DNA from: Thermoactinospora rubra
GTDB taxonomy: Bacteria > Actinomycetota > Actinomycetes > Streptosporangiales > Streptosporangiaceae
Assembly: GCF_002093975.1 (NCBI RefSeq)
Contig: NZ_KZ084327.1
Span: 163,978 to 227,977, forward strand
Direction of reading: 5' to 3'
DNA: 64,000 nucleotides
Position numbers and translations under genes: made by a program. Positions 9,077-18,069 of the stretch are shown piece after piece. The first letter of the stretch is position 1, and each line of letters begins with the position of its first letter. The notes beneath the pieces were generated by a model, which did not search any database, was not told where the DNA came from, and saw nothing but the letters and a program-made list of their open reading frames with translations.

Positions 9077-10288
9077 ATGCGTGCTGGTCCCTCCCAGGAG
9101 GAGATCCGCCGATACAACCTGGGCACACTCCTGCGTCACGTGCACCTCGGCGGGCCGACCTCCCGCGCGGAGCTGACCAGCCGCATGGGGCTCAATCGCA
9201 GCACCATCATGGCGCTGACCGCCGACCTGGCGGCCGCCGGGCTGGTGCGCGAGGAACTGCCCCGCGAGACCGGCCGCGCCGGGCGGCCGTCGCTCGTCGT
9301 CCGGCCGGAGTCCGCACGCATCTTCGTGCTGGCCTTCGACGTGGGCGTCGACCGCCTGGTCGCCGCCCGCGTCGGCCTCGGCGGCGTCATCCTGGACCGC
9401 CGCGAGGCCGTACGGCAGCGCGGCCCCTTCGACACGGGTGAGGTCGTCGCCACCCTCGCCGGGTTCGCCCGGCAGATGCTGCGCAAGGCCCTGCCCGACA
9501 CCGTCTGCGTGGGCGCGGCGGCGGCCTTCTGCGGCGGCGTGCGCAAGGCCGACGGCATGGTGCGCTTCAGCCCCAACATGGGCGACGGCCTGCACGACGC
9601 CCCCTTCGGCGAGGAGCTGGCCAGGAAGCTGGCGCTCGGCATCCCCGTCGCCGTGGGCAACGACGCCAACCTCGCCGCGCTGGCCGAGCACACCCGCGGC
9701 GTCGGGATCGGCTGCCGCGACCTGGTCTACCTGCACGGGGACGTCGGCATCGGCGGCGGCATCATCTCCGGCGGCCAGCTGCTCGCCGGGCGCGACGGCT
9801 ACTTCGGCGAGGTCGGCCACATGGTGGTCAACCCCGGCGGGCGCGTGTGCGGCTGCGGCGCACGCGGCTGCCTGGAGGCCGAGGTGGGCGAGCGCACGCT
9901 GCTGGAGGGCGCGGGCGGGGCCTTCGCCGGCAAGGTGGGCAGGGAGGCCGTCCGCGCCGTGGTCGACGCCGCCGACCGCGGCGACGTCGTCGCCCAGGAC
10001 GCGCTGCAGCGGGTGGGCGAGTGGCTGGGGCTGGGCGTGGCCAACCTGGTCAACATCTTCAACCCCGAGGTGGTCGTCTTCGGCGGCATGCTCAGGGACA
10101 TCTACCTGGGCGCGGCGGCCCAGGTGCGCAGCCGCGTCAACACCGTCTGCCTGCGGGCCAACCGCGAGAACCTGCGCCTGCGCACCTCCGCCCTCGGCGA
10201 CGACGCCACCCTCGTCGGGGCCGCCGAGCTGGCCTTCTCCCAGGTGCTCACCGACCCGCTGGAGGTGCTGGCCCGGGTCAGCACCTGA
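9077..10288 (+). CDS. ROK-family transcriptional regulator
   Basis: A 403-residue protein with an N-terminal winged helix-turn-helix (about 28-58, AELTSRMGLNRSTIMALTAD) and a ROK sugar-kinase-like domain. The domain carries the zinc motif with GH followed by CGCGARGCLE, as in NagC and XylR repressors. It lies immediately downstream of xylFGH and is probably the local repressor, relieved by a sugar ligand. In Streptomyces coelicolor the equivalent position is held by Rok7B7, which controls xylFGH and antibiotic production; orthology here is inferred from synteny. GAAGGA precedes the ATG at 9077. Confidence 0.9.
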   Translation: MRAGPSQEEIRRYNLGTLLRHVHLGGPTSRAELTSRMGLNRSTIMALTADLAAAGLVREELPRETGRAGRPSLVVRPESARIFVLAFDVGVDRLVAARVGLGGVILDRREAVRQRGPFDTGEVVATLAGFARQMLRKALPDTVCVGAAAAFCGGVRKADGMVRFSPNMGDGLHDAPFGEELARKLALGIPVAVGNDANLAALAEHTRGVGIGCRDLVYLHGDVGIGGGIISGGQLLAGRDGYFGEVGHMVVNPGGRVCGCGARGCLEAEVGERTLLEGAGGAFAGKVGREAVRAVVDAADRGDVVAQDALQRVGEWLGLGVANLVNIFNPEVVVFGGMLRDIYLGAAAQVRSRVNTVCLRANRENLRLRTSALGDDATLVGAAELAFSQVLTDPLEVLARVST

Positions 10289-10329
10289 CCGCCCGGGAAC
10301 CGCCCGCCCGCGCCCGGTGTAGGAAGGGC

Positions 10330-11049
10330 ATGAGACGCCTGCTTGTCCTCCTCGCCCTCCTGACGCCCCTCGTGGCGCCGGCCGCCCCGGCCCAGGCCGG
10401 CGGCTGGGCGGTCACCTCCCTCGACCCGGTGCCCGGCAGGTTCGAGCCGGGCACCGCCTACACCCTCGGCTCCTGGCTGCTGCAGCACGGCAACCACCCC
10501 TACTGGGGCGACGAGCGGGACCTGAAGGTGGGCCTGCGCTTCACCGACGGCAAGCGCACGCTCACCTTCGACGCCGTCAAGCTGCGGGAACCCGCCCACT
10601 ACGCCACCGCCGTCGCCCTGCCCAAGGGCACCTGGCGGGTGATCGCCGTCCAGGAGTGGTTCGCCCCGCACGACCTCGGCACCGTGACCGTGCCCGGCTC
10701 CTTCACGCCCGCGCCGCCGCCACAGGGCGCCAAGGAGGCCGCCGCCACGTGGCTGGCCGCCAACAACGGCAAGGACCCGTGGGGCGACATCCGGCCGCCG
10801 GCCATCCCCAAGGCCGCGCCCGGAACCGCCGCGCCTGCCGCTCCCGGGGCGACGACCGCTCCGGCCGCCGCCCCCGCCGCGGCGGTCCCGGGCGCGGCGG
10901 TTCCGGGCGCCGAGGAGGTGACGACGGCCGCCGTGGACTACGCCGCGCCGTGGTGGCTCTCGCCGTCCGCCCTGGGCCTGGTCGCGCTCGCCGGAGCGGC
11001 CGTCGCCCTGCTGGCCGTACGGCGGCGCCGCGCGCGTCAGAAGGTGTAG
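10330..11049 (+). CDS. secreted, C-terminally membrane-anchored protein of unknown function
   Basis: A 239-residue protein. Residues 1-23 form a signal peptide (cleavage near AQA-GG). Residues 24-140 are a compact domain with WLLQHGNHPYWG and GKRTLTFDAVKL that I do not recognise. An Ala/Pro-rich linker (about 160-200) leads to a final membrane helix and a basic tail RRRRARQK. This is the layout of a wall-spanning, membrane-tethered surface protein. AGGAAGG lies just before the ATG. Its 3' end overlaps the convergent subtilisin-inhibitor gene by 13 bases. No sorting motif of LPxTG type is visible. Confidence 0.75.
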   Translation: MRRLLVLLALLTPLVAPAAPAQAGGWAVTSLDPVPGRFEPGTAYTLGSWLLQHGNHPYWGDERDLKVGLRFTDGKRTLTFDAVKLREPAHYATAVALPKGTWRVIAVQEWFAPHDLGTVTVPGSFTPAPPPQGAKEAAATWLAANNGKDPWGDIRPPAIPKAAPGTAAPAAPGATTAPAAAPAAAVPGAAVPGAEEVTTAAVDYAAPWWLSPSALGLVALAGAAVALLAVRRRRARQKV

Positions 11050-11414
11050 AGCGCCCCGCCTTCGGCGGTCATCAGGCACTCGTTGCCGAAGGTCCGCATG
11101 AAGGCCACGCGCTTGCCGTGCCAGCGGCCCCTGACCGTGACGGTGTGCTGGCGGAGCTCCTTGGTGCACACGGCGCCGCGGTGGGAGAGCCTGGCCGGGT
11201 CGCCGCCCGCCTTGCGCAGGACCCGGCAGGCCGCCCTCGCCTTCGGGTGGGTCCCGGCCGCCGGGCCGCAGATCAGCAGCGCCGATTTGGCGTGCGCGGC
11301 GCCGGTGGTCACGGTGATCATCAGGACGGCGCCGGGCTGCCTGCCGGCGAGCGCCGGAGCGGGTCCCGCGGCCAGGAGCGAGGCCGTCACGGCGGCGATT
11401 TTGAGCACGTGCAT
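11037..11414 (-). CDS. SSI-family serine protease inhibitor
   Basis: A 125-residue secreted protein. A signal peptide ends near ALA (residue 23). The mature part has the four cysteines of Streptomyces subtilisin inhibitor (49, 63, 83, 113), the GTHPKARAACR segment and the near-terminal RTFGNEC. By alignment to SSI, the reactive loop follows Cys83 and the P1 position is Lys85 (C-T-K-E), which would favour trypsin-like over subtilisin-like targets. The usual Pro between Cys and P1 is replaced by Thr. The start at 11414 follows GGGGGAC; an in-frame ATG at 11447 is open but lacks a signal sequence. It may restrain secreted proteases. Confidence 0.88.
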   Translation of the reverse strand: MHVLKIAAVTASLLAAGPAPALAGRQPGAVLMITVTTGAAHAKSALLICGPAAGTHPKARAACRVLRKAGGDPARLSHRGAVCTKELRQHTVTVRGRWHGKRVAFMRTFGNECLMTAEGGALYTF

Positions 11415-11465
11415 GGTTGTCCCCCGTTTCTCTGGTGTCCCATCCATATAACCGGGGGACGGGCG

Positions 11466-11494
11466 GACCCGCCGGAGCGACTCTCCGGCGGGTC
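11466..11494 (-). terminator. stem-loop terminator of the fad operon
   Basis: GACCCGCCGGAG and CTCCGGCGGGTC form a perfect 12-base stem with a 5-base loop, 8 bases past the stop of the beta-oxidation gene. There is no clear T-run, as is common for terminators in very GC-rich actinomycetes. It also lies upstream of the inhibitor gene and so separates the two units. Confidence 0.7.
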
Positions 11495-11502
11495 GGCGAT
11501 CG

Positions 11503-13560
11503 TCAGGCGGGGACGGAGGCCACGCCCGGCTCCAGGAAACGCGGCTTCGAGAAGCCCGCGCGGTCCAGGTACGGCGTGATGCCGCCCAGGTGGAACGGCC
11601 AGCCCGCGCCGAGGATCATGCACAGGTCGATGTCCTGCGGCGCGGCCACCACGCCCTCGTCGAGCATGATGCGGATCTCCTCGGCCAGCGCCTCCAGGAC
11701 GCGCCGCCGTACCTGCTCGGCGGTGGAGGGCCGGTCGCCGCCCGCGAACAGGGCCACGGCCTCGGGGTCGAGCGAGAAGTCGGGCTTGTAGACCCCCGGC
11801 TTGCCCGAGGCCACCAGCTTGGCCATGTTCTCCGACACCCCGAAGCGGCCGGGGAAGGCCGCGTGGAGCGTCTCGGAGACGTGGTGGCCGACCGCCGGGC
11901 CGACCAGCTGCAGCAGCGCGAACGGGGTCATCGGCAGGCCCAGGTCGTCCAGCGCGTGCTCGGCCACCTCCAGCGGGGTGCCCTCGTCGACGGCGGCGAT
12001 GACCTCGCCCATGAAGCGGGTCAGCAGCCGGTTGACCACGAACGCGGGCGCGTCCTTGACCAGCACGCTGGACTTCTTCAGCGTCTTGCCGACCGCGAAG
12101 GCGGTGGCGAGGGTGGCGTCGTCGGTCCGGTCGCCGCGAACGATCTCCAGCAGCGGCATGACGGCCACCGGGTTGAAGAAGTGGAAGCCGACCAGCCGCT
12201 CGGGGTGCCGCAGGTCGGCGCCCATCTGGCTGACCGACAGCGAGGAGGTGTTGGTAGCCAGCACGCACTCGGCGGAGACGTGCTCCTCGACCTCGGCGAA
12301 GACCTTCTTCTTGACGGCCATGTCCTCGAAGACGGCCTCGATGACGAAGTCGGCGTCGGCGAAGGCGTCCTTGGTCAGGGAGCCGGTCACCAGCGACTTC
12401 AGGCGGTTGGCCTGGTCGGCGCTCACCCGCTTCTTGGCCAGCAGCTTGTCGACCTCGGCGTGGACGTAGCCCACGCCCTTGTCCAGCCGGGCCTGGTCCA
12501 GGTCGGTCAGCACGACCGGGACCTCCAGGCGGCGGGCGAACAGCAGCGCCATCTGGGAGGCCATCAGGCCCGCGCCGACGATGCCGACCTTGGTGACCTT
12601 GCGGGCCAGCGCCTTGTCCGGCGCGCCGGCGGGCTTCTTGGCCCGGCGCTGCACCAGGTCGAAGGCGTACAGCCCGGCCCGCAGCTCCTCGCCCATGAGC
12701 AGGTCGGCCAGCGCCTCGTCCTCGGCCTCGAAGTCCACGCCGGTCCGGGCCCTGGCGATGAGGTCCAGCGCCCGGTAGGGGGCCGGGGCGGCGCCGCGCA
12801 GCTTCATGTCGGCCAGGAAGCGGGCGTCGTTGATCGCCTTGTCCCAGTCGTCGCCCGTGTGGTCCGCGCGCTCGACCGTGATCTCGCCCTTGACGACCTT
12901 CGCCGCCCAGCGCAGCGACTCCTCCAGGAAGTCGGCGGGCTCGAACATGGCGTCGGCGACGCCCAGCTCGAAGGCGTGGCGGCCCTTGATCATCCGGTTC
13001 TGCGACAGCGGGTTCTCGACGATGAGCTTGACGGCGGCGGCCGGGCCGACGAGCCGGGGGAGCAGCTGGGTGCCGCCCCAGCCGGGGACCAGGCCCAGGA
13101 AGCACTCCGGCAGCGCCACGGCCGGGACGCCGGAGGAGATCGTCCGGTAGGTGCAGTGCAGGGCGACCTCCAGGCCGCCGCCCATCGCCGCGCCGTTGAC
13201 GAAGGCGAAGGAGGGCACCTTCAGCGCGCCGAGCCGGCCGAAGACGGCGTGGCCCAGCCGGCCGATCTCCAGCGCCTGCTCGCGGGTGCGGATCAGCGCC
13301 GCGCCCTTGAGGTCGGCGCCGACCGCGAAGATGAACGGCTTGCCGATGACGCCCACGGCCGCCAGGTCGGTGCGCCGCTCTATCGCGTCGAGCGCCTCGC
13401 CCAGCGCGGTCAGGCCGCGCGGGCCGAAGGTGTTGGGCTTGGTGTGGTCGAAGCCGTTGTCCAGCGTGATCAGCGCCATCGTCCCGGCGCCGCCGGGCAG
13501 CTCGACGTCCCTGACGACGGCCTTGGTGACGACCTCGTCCGCGAAAAGCTCCTCGATCAT
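11503..13560 (-). CDS. fatty acid oxidation multifunctional protein: enoyl-CoA hydratase / 3-hydroxyacyl-CoA dehydrogenase
   Basis: A 685-residue enzyme. The N-terminal crotonase domain (about 10-290) has the oxyanion-hole segment GGGLEVALHC and PECFLGLVPGWGGTQ with the two expected catalytic Glu. It is followed by a Rossmann NAD-binding domain (KVGIVGAGLMASQMA) and two C-terminal 3-hydroxyacyl-CoA dehydrogenase domains with HFFNPVAVMPLLEIV. It hydrates enoyl-CoA and oxidises the 3-hydroxyacyl-CoA in beta-oxidation. The ATG at 13560 overlaps the thiolase stop by 4 bases, so the two subunits are made together. It corresponds to the alpha subunit of FadBA-type complexes. Confidence 0.95.
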   Translation of the reverse strand: MIEELFADEVVTKAVVRDVELPGGAGTMALITLDNGFDHTKPNTFGPRGLTALGEALDAIERRTDLAAVGVIGKPFIFAVGADLKGAALIRTREQALEIGRLGHAVFGRLGALKVPSFAFVNGAAMGGGLEVALHCTYRTISSGVPAVALPECFLGLVPGWGGTQLLPRLVGPAAAVKLIVENPLSQNRMIKGRHAFELGVADAMFEPADFLEESLRWAAKVVKGEITVERADHTGDDWDKAINDARFLADMKLRGAAPAPYRALDLIARARTGVDFEAEDEALADLLMGEELRAGLYAFDLVQRRAKKPAGAPDKALARKVTKVGIVGAGLMASQMALLFARRLEVPVVLTDLDQARLDKGVGYVHAEVDKLLAKKRVSADQANRLKSLVTGSLTKDAFADADFVIEAVFEDMAVKKKVFAEVEEHVSAECVLATNTSSLSVSQMGADLRHPERLVGFHFFNPVAVMPLLEIVRGDRTDDATLATAFAVGKTLKKSSVLVKDAPAFVVNRLLTRFMGEVIAAVDEGTPLEVAEHALDDLGLPMTPFALLQLVGPAVGHHVSETLHAAFPGRFGVSENMAKLVASGKPGVYKPDFSLDPEAVALFAGGDRPSTAEQVRRRVLEALAEEIRIMLDEGVVAAPQDIDLCMILGAGWPFHLGGITPYLDRAGFSKPRFLEPGVASVPA

Positions 13561-14759
13561 GCCCCGGCTCCCTCGAAAGCGCAGTTCTCCCAGATCACGG
13601 TGCCGCCCATGCCCATGCCGACGCACATCGTGGTGATGCCGTAGCGCACGTCGGGGCGCTCGGCGAACTGGCGGGCGAGCTGGGTCATCAGCCGCACGCC
13701 GCTGGAGGCCAGCGGGTGGCCGAAGGCGATGGCCCCGCCGTACGGGTTGACCCTGGGGTCGTCGTCGGCGATGCCGAAGTGGTCGAGGAAGGCGAGCACC
13801 TGGACGGCGAACGCCTCGTTGATCTCGAACAACCCGATGTCCGAAATTTCGAGATTCGCCAGGCGTAGCGCCTTCTCCGTGGACGGGATCGGGCCGACGC
13901 CCATCACCTCGGGGTCCACGCCCGCGAAGGCGTAGGAGACCAGGCGCATCTTGGGCTTGAGGTCCAGCTCCTCGGCCGCCTCGCGGGCCGCGACGATGCA
14001 GCCGGTGGCGCCGTCGTTGATGCCGGAGGAGTTGCCCGCGGTGACCCGGCCGTGCGGGCGGAAGGGCGTCTTCAGCGTGCTGAGCGCCTCGAGCGTGGTG
14101 CCCGGGCGGGGCGCCTCGTCCTGGACGGCCAGGCCCCAGCCCTTCTCGGCGGTCCTGACGGCCGTCTCCACCAGGTCCGGCTGGATCTTGCCGTCGGCGT
14201 AGGCCTTGGCCGCCTTCTCCTGGCTGAGCACCGCGTAGGCGTCGGCGCGCTCCTTGGTGATGTGGGGGTAGCGGTCGTGCAGGTTCTCCGCCGTCATGCC
14301 CATGACCAGGGCGCTGGGGTCGACGAGCTTCTCGGCCAGGAAGCGCGGGTTGGGGTCGACGCCCTCGCCCATCGGGTGGCGGCCCATGTGCTCCACGCCG
14401 CCCGCGATGGCCACGTCGTAGGCGCCGAACGCGATGCCGCCCGCGACCGTGGTGACCGCGGTCATCGCGCCCGCGCACATGCGGTCGATCGCGTAGCCCG
14501 GCACGCTCTTGGGCAGCCCGGCCAGCACCGCCGCGCTGCGGCCGATGGTCAGGCCCTGGTCGCCGATCTGCGTGGTGGCCGCGATGGCGACCTCGTCCAC
14601 CCGCTCGGGGGGCAGGTTCGGATTGCGCCGCATCAGCTCGCGGATGACGCGGACGACCATGTCGTCGGCCCGCGTCTCCGCGTACAGGCCCTTGGGTCCC
14701 GATTTGCCGAAAGGCGTGCGCACGCCGTCGACGAACACGACGTCACGAGAGGAAGGCAC
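13557..14759 (-). CDS. acetyl-CoA acyltransferase (3-ketoacyl-CoA thiolase)
   Basis: A 400-residue thiolase that cleaves 3-ketoacyl-CoA with CoA. It has the nucleophile Cys in DRMCAGAM (about residue 93), the family block GHPLASSGVR with the catalytic His, and the final MCVGMGMGG with the second catalytic Cys. The GTG at 14759 is chosen because GAGGAGC lies about 7 bases upstream; in-frame codons upstream to 14807 lack a ribosome binding site. It is the first gene of the operon and is coupled to the multifunctional enzyme by an ATGA overlap. Regulation is not evident. Confidence 0.95.
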   Translation of the reverse strand: MPSSRDVVFVDGVRTPFGKSGPKGLYAETRADDMVVRVIRELMRRNPNLPPERVDEVAIAATTQIGDQGLTIGRSAAVLAGLPKSVPGYAIDRMCAGAMTAVTTVAGGIAFGAYDVAIAGGVEHMGRHPMGEGVDPNPRFLAEKLVDPSALVMGMTAENLHDRYPHITKERADAYAVLSQEKAAKAYADGKIQPDLVETAVRTAEKGWGLAVQDEAPRPGTTLEALSTLKTPFRPHGRVTAGNSSGINDGATGCIVAAREAAEELDLKPKMRLVSYAFAGVDPEVMGVGPIPSTEKALRLANLEISDIGLFEINEAFAVQVLAFLDHFGIADDDPRVNPYGGAIAFGHPLASSGVRLMTQLARQFAERPDVRYGITTMCVGMGMGGTVIWENCAFEGAGA

Positions 14760-14989
14760 TCTTACGCTCCTCGCCTGGATGGAAGCTTGGAGCCCTATGC
14801 TACTCACCAGTAACTAGCGCCGGTTCGAGGGGGCTCGTGTGTTGTGTGCCGTTCCTCGCCACCGCGGGGAATCGCCCTGGTCGGGCGATAAATCAGGAGT
14901 TCCAGCCCAGTTTGTGGGATTTCCTGACATGTGAGGGTCGGCTCTGCTAATAAAGATCGCGATTAGTTCTCACGTGGGAAAGGTTCATA

Positions 14990-15964
14990 GTGGAACGCGA
15001 CTCAGGGCCGCACCCCGAGCGAGCCGCGCCGATGGATGCCGGGGACGTGCTGTCCCCCGAGTGGACCACCGACGCCGCCGACACCGACGAACAGCCTGCC
15101 GTCACCCTGGACGACGAGGAGTTCGACGGGTCCGCCGCGGCGGGTCTCCAGCTGCCCTCCGACCCGCCCTCCGGTCCTGCGCCCGTGGACGCGCCGCCGT
15201 CGGTGGAGCTGTCGCCGGAGGACAGGGACGCGGCGTACTGGAACGAGGACGGCAGGGAGGACGGCGAGGACGCCGCGGACGACGGCGCGCCCCAGGAGCC
15301 CAGATACCTCCCGCTCGACCAGGGCTACGACCAGCCCAGGCGCGGGTTCCTGGGCTCGGGCTGGACCGGGGAGCCCGATCCCGAGTCCGACGGCGAGCGG
15401 GAGGTGCGCCGCCGTACCCGGGTGCTGCTGGTCGCGGCGGCGGCCGTCGTGGTGGTGGGCGCGTCGGCGGGATGGCTGGTGAGCACCGCGGGACCCGGCG
15501 ACCCCTGCGGCGGCGCCACCCGGTGCGCGAGCGTCGGCGACGCGGGCGTCCTGCCGCCCTCGGCCACCGCGAAGCCCGAGCCGCCCACGGCCGCGCCGAC
15601 GGACCTGCCCACGGGCTCGACCACCGTCGCGCCGAGCCCGTCCGTCTCGCCGACCGTCATCCGCGCCCGCGCCACCCGCTCGCCGTCGCCGTCCCCGACG
15701 GTACGGCCGACGAGCCGGGCCACGGCGGAGGCCGAGCCCGAGAACCGGCCTACCGAACGCGACTCCCAGGTCACCGACACGGTGTCCACGACCAAGCCCT
15801 CGTCCAAGCCCTCGTCCGGCGAGCGCCCCACCACCGCCCCGACGTCCCAGCCCACTCCCACCGGGGGCTCGGACACCTCGCCGTCCACCCCGGCGCCCCA
15901 GCCACAGGATCCGCCGGAGAAGCGGTCCTGCGGCCTTCTGGGGTGGATGTTCGGCTGCCGCTGA
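14990..15964 (+). CDS. single-pass membrane protein with acidic cytoplasmic and Pro/Ser/Thr-rich extracellular parts, unknown
   Basis: A 324-residue protein with no domain I recognise. Residues 1-140 are acidic and low in structure, residues 144-165 form one membrane helix after an RRRTR stop-transfer patch, and residues 166-310 are rich in Pro, Ser and Thr with a short Cys pair just outside the membrane (CGGATRC). The C-terminus ends with a second Cys pair (SCGLLGWMFGCR). The topology is that of a wall-spanning sensor or anti-sigma-like protein, but no such domain is present. GTG at 14990 follows GGGAAAGG. A strong terminator follows. Confidence 0.7.
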   Translation: MERDSGPHPERAAPMDAGDVLSPEWTTDAADTDEQPAVTLDDEEFDGSAAAGLQLPSDPPSGPAPVDAPPSVELSPEDRDAAYWNEDGREDGEDAADDGAPQEPRYLPLDQGYDQPRRGFLGSGWTGEPDPESDGEREVRRRTRVLLVAAAAVVVVGASAGWLVSTAGPGDPCGGATRCASVGDAGVLPPSATAKPEPPTAAPTDLPTGSTTVAPSPSVSPTVIRARATRSPSPSPTVRPTSRATAEAEPENRPTERDSQVTDTVSTTKPSSKPSSGERPTTAPTSQPTPTGGSDTSPSTPAPQPQDPPEKRSCGLLGWMFGCR

Positions 15965-15970
15965 CCCGTG

Positions 15971-16019
15971 GGCCGCGCCCGGCCGGACTCGGCCACGCGC
16001 CGATCGGCCGGGCGCGGCC
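15971..16019 (+). terminator. large inverted repeat, probable terminator
   Basis: GGCCGCGCCCGGCCG (15971-15985) and CGGCCGGGCGCGGCC (16005-16019) are perfect 15-base complements around a 19-base loop. It starts 6 bases after the stop of the membrane-protein gene. The following 100 bases repeat variants of GGCCGGGCTCGGCC. Confidence 0.7.
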
Positions 16020-16159
16020 ACGCGGGTACGGCCGGGCTCGGCCGTGTCGTTCCGCCGGGCTCGGCGCGTTCGCGTCGCCCGGGTGGCGTCCTGGCCGGCA
16101 TCGGCGTGCCCGCCGTACTCGAGGCCGCTATGCGGTGACGGGAGAGGTCTGGCAGACTG

Positions 16160-16173
16160 GGAAATCGCTTTCC
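16160..16173 (+). promoter_or_regulatory. LacI-type operator upstream of the LacI gene
   Basis: GGAAATCGCTTTCC differs at one position from the perfect LacI-family palindrome GGAAAGCGCTTTCC. It lies 11 bases upstream of the regulator start, overlapping the expected promoter or leader, which suggests autoregulation. A perfect copy lies at 24911 before the Gfo/Idh/MocA operon. Confidence 0.65.
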
Positions 16174-16184
16174 GGGAGGTGGGT

Positions 16185-17177
16185 GTGGTCACGCTCGAGG
16201 ATGTCGCCAAGCTGGCGGGCGTCTCGCTGGCGACCGCCTCGCGGGTGCTCAACGGCAGCACCCGCCAGGTCGGCGCCTCCCTGCGGGCGCGCGTCGAGCA
16301 GGCCGCCGACCAGCTCGGCTACCGCACCAACCGCGCCGCCCAGACCCTGGCCAAGGGTTCGAGCAACGTCATCGGCCTCGTCGTCCACGACCTGACCGAC
16401 CCCTACTTCGCCGCCCTGGCCGACGGGGTGATGCGCGCCGCCTCCGGCGAGGGCCTGCTCGTCATGGTCGGCACCACGCACCGCGACCCCGAGCAGGAGA
16501 TCGCCTACGTCGCCACGCTGCACGCCCAGCGGGTGCGCGCGGTCCTCCTGGCCGGATCCCGCGTCGTCGACCCCGAGGTCACCGGCAGGCTGCGCGGCGA
16601 GCTCGACGCCTACCGGGCCACCGGCGGGCGCGTGGCCTGCATCGGCCAGGACCTCCTCGGCGTCGACACCGTCGCCCCCGCCAACCGCGAGGGCGCCGCC
16701 GCGCTGGCCCGCGAGCTGGCCGCCCTCGGCCACACCCGCTTCGCCGTCCTCGCCGGCCCCGAGCACCTGGTGACCGCCGTCGACCGGTGCGAGGGGTTCG
16801 TCTCGGCGGTCACCGAGCTGGGCCTGCCGACGCCCACGGTCGTCCACGGCCCGTTCGACCGCGACGGCGGCTACACCGCCGCCCGGGAGATCGGCGACGC
16901 GACCTGCGTGTTCGCCGTCAACGACGTGATGGCCGTCGGCGCGCTCGCCTCCTTCCGCGAGCGCGGGCTGCGCGTGCCCGAGGACGTCTCCGTGGCCGGG
17001 TTCGACGACATCAGGACCCTGCGCGACCACGTCCCGGCGCTGACGACGGTACGGCTCCCGCTGGCCGACATGGGCACGCGCGCGCTGGAGCTGGCCCTGA
17101 ACGCCGAGGGAGAGCCCCAGGTGGTGCGGGTGTCCGGCGAGGTGGTCCTGCGCGAGAGCGTCAGGCCGCCGAGGTGA
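16185..17177 (+). CDS. LacI-family transcriptional regulator
   Basis: A 330-residue repressor with the N-terminal helix-turn-helix VTLEDVAKLAGVSLATASRVLNG (written in parts: VTLEDVAKLAGV, SLATASRVLNG), followed by a periplasmic-binding-protein-like effector domain with GLVVHDLTDPYFAALADGV and the closing segment LTTVRLPLADMG. It should bind GGAAAGCGCTTTCC-like operators, one of which lies just before the gene, and release DNA on binding a sugar or related ligand. GTG at 16185 follows GGGAGG by 5 bases. A TIM-barrel isomerase and a phosphodiesterase follow on the same strand. Confidence 0.92.
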   Translation: MVTLEDVAKLAGVSLATASRVLNGSTRQVGASLRARVEQAADQLGYRTNRAAQTLAKGSSNVIGLVVHDLTDPYFAALADGVMRAASGEGLLVMVGTTHRDPEQEIAYVATLHAQRVRAVLLAGSRVVDPEVTGRLRGELDAYRATGGRVACIGQDLLGVDTVAPANREGAAALARELAALGHTRFAVLAGPEHLVTAVDRCEGFVSAVTELGLPTPTVVHGPFDRDGGYTAAREIGDATCVFAVNDVMAVGALASFRERGLRVPEDVSVAGFDDIRTLRDHVPALTTVRLPLADMGTRALELALNAEGEPQVVRVSGEVVLRESVRPPR

Positions 17178-17277
17178 CCGGACGGCGTGACCGGACGGCC
17201 CGCATGATCGGGCCGTTACCCTGAGACGCGCCCTCCCGACCGACCCGAAGTCCGCGAACACCGAGGAGCAGCGGCCG

Positions 17278-18063
17278 ATGAAGCTGGCGGTGAGCACGCT
17301 CGGCATGCCGGGACAGGGCCTCGACGAGGCCGTCGCCGTGGCCCGCCGGCACGGCTGCCGGGGCCTGGAGCTCAGGCTGCACCCCGACACGGGCGTCCAC
17401 GCCGGGCTGGCGGCGCGGGAGCGCGCCGAGGTGCGCGGCAAGGTCGAGGCCGCCGGGCTGGAGATCGCGGCGCTCGCCGGCTACGTCAGGATCTGCGACC
17501 CCGGCCAGGCCGACGCCGCCGTCGTCGACGCCCTGTCGGCCGACCTGCGGCTCGCCGCCGACCTGGGCGCCCCCGGCGTCAGGGTCTTCCCCGGCGGCGA
17601 GGACCCGGCCGTGGGAGCCAGGCGGCTGCGGGCGGTCGCGCCCCGGGCCGCCGGGTGGGGCGTGCGGGTCCTGGTCGAGACCCACGACAGCATGCCCACC
17701 GGCGCCGCCGTGGCCGGGCTGCTCGATCGCGCCGGCGCTCCCGAGGCCACGGGCGCGGTGTGGGACCTGCTGCACCCGTGGCGGCACGGCGAGCGCCCCG
17801 CCGAGAGCCTGGCGGCGCTCCTGCCGTACCTGGCGGTCGTGCAGATCAAGGACGCCGTCTCGGCGGCCGACACCACCCCGGTGCCGCTCGGGACCGGCGG
17901 GGTGCCGCTGGAGGAGTGCGGCGAGCTGCTGCGCGGGCGCGGCTACGACGGGTGGGTGTCGCTGGAGTGGGAGCGCACCTGGTACCCGCACGTCGCCCCC
18001 GTGACCGACGTCCTGCCCGGCGCCGCCGCCTGGGCGCGCCGCCACTCGAGGGAAGGCTCATGA
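17278..18063 (+). CDS. sugar phosphate isomerase/epimerase (xylose-isomerase-like TIM barrel)
   Basis: A 261-residue AP-endonuclease-2/xylose-isomerase-like TIM barrel (PF01261). Features are the opening strand MKLAVSTLGMPG, the metal-binding segment VLVETHDS in the middle, DLLHPWRHGE, VVQIKDA and the final SLEWER with the conserved Glu. Such enzymes isomerise or epimerise sugars, inositols or hydroxypyruvate derivatives. The ATG follows GAGGAGCAGCGGCCG. It lies 100 bases after the LacI gene and 6 bases before the phosphodiesterase gene, so the last two are probably co-transcribed. The substrate cannot be assigned. Confidence 0.85.
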   Translation: MKLAVSTLGMPGQGLDEAVAVARRHGCRGLELRLHPDTGVHAGLAARERAEVRGKVEAAGLEIAALAGYVRICDPGQADAAVVDALSADLRLAADLGAPGVRVFPGGEDPAVGARRLRAVAPRAAGWGVRVLVETHDSMPTGAAVAGLLDRAGAPEATGAVWDLLHPWRHGERPAESLAALLPYLAVVQIKDAVSAADTTPVPLGTGGVPLEECGELLRGRGYDGWVSLEWERTWYPHVAPVTDVLPGAAAWARRHSREGS

Positions 18064-18069
18064 CCAACC

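Noticed and set aside
11503..14478. 991-residue minus-strand frame suggesting a thiolase-multifunctional fusion
   Set aside because: The first third is the thiolase gene read out of frame. True thiolase and multifunctional enzyme are separate genes with an ATGA overlap.
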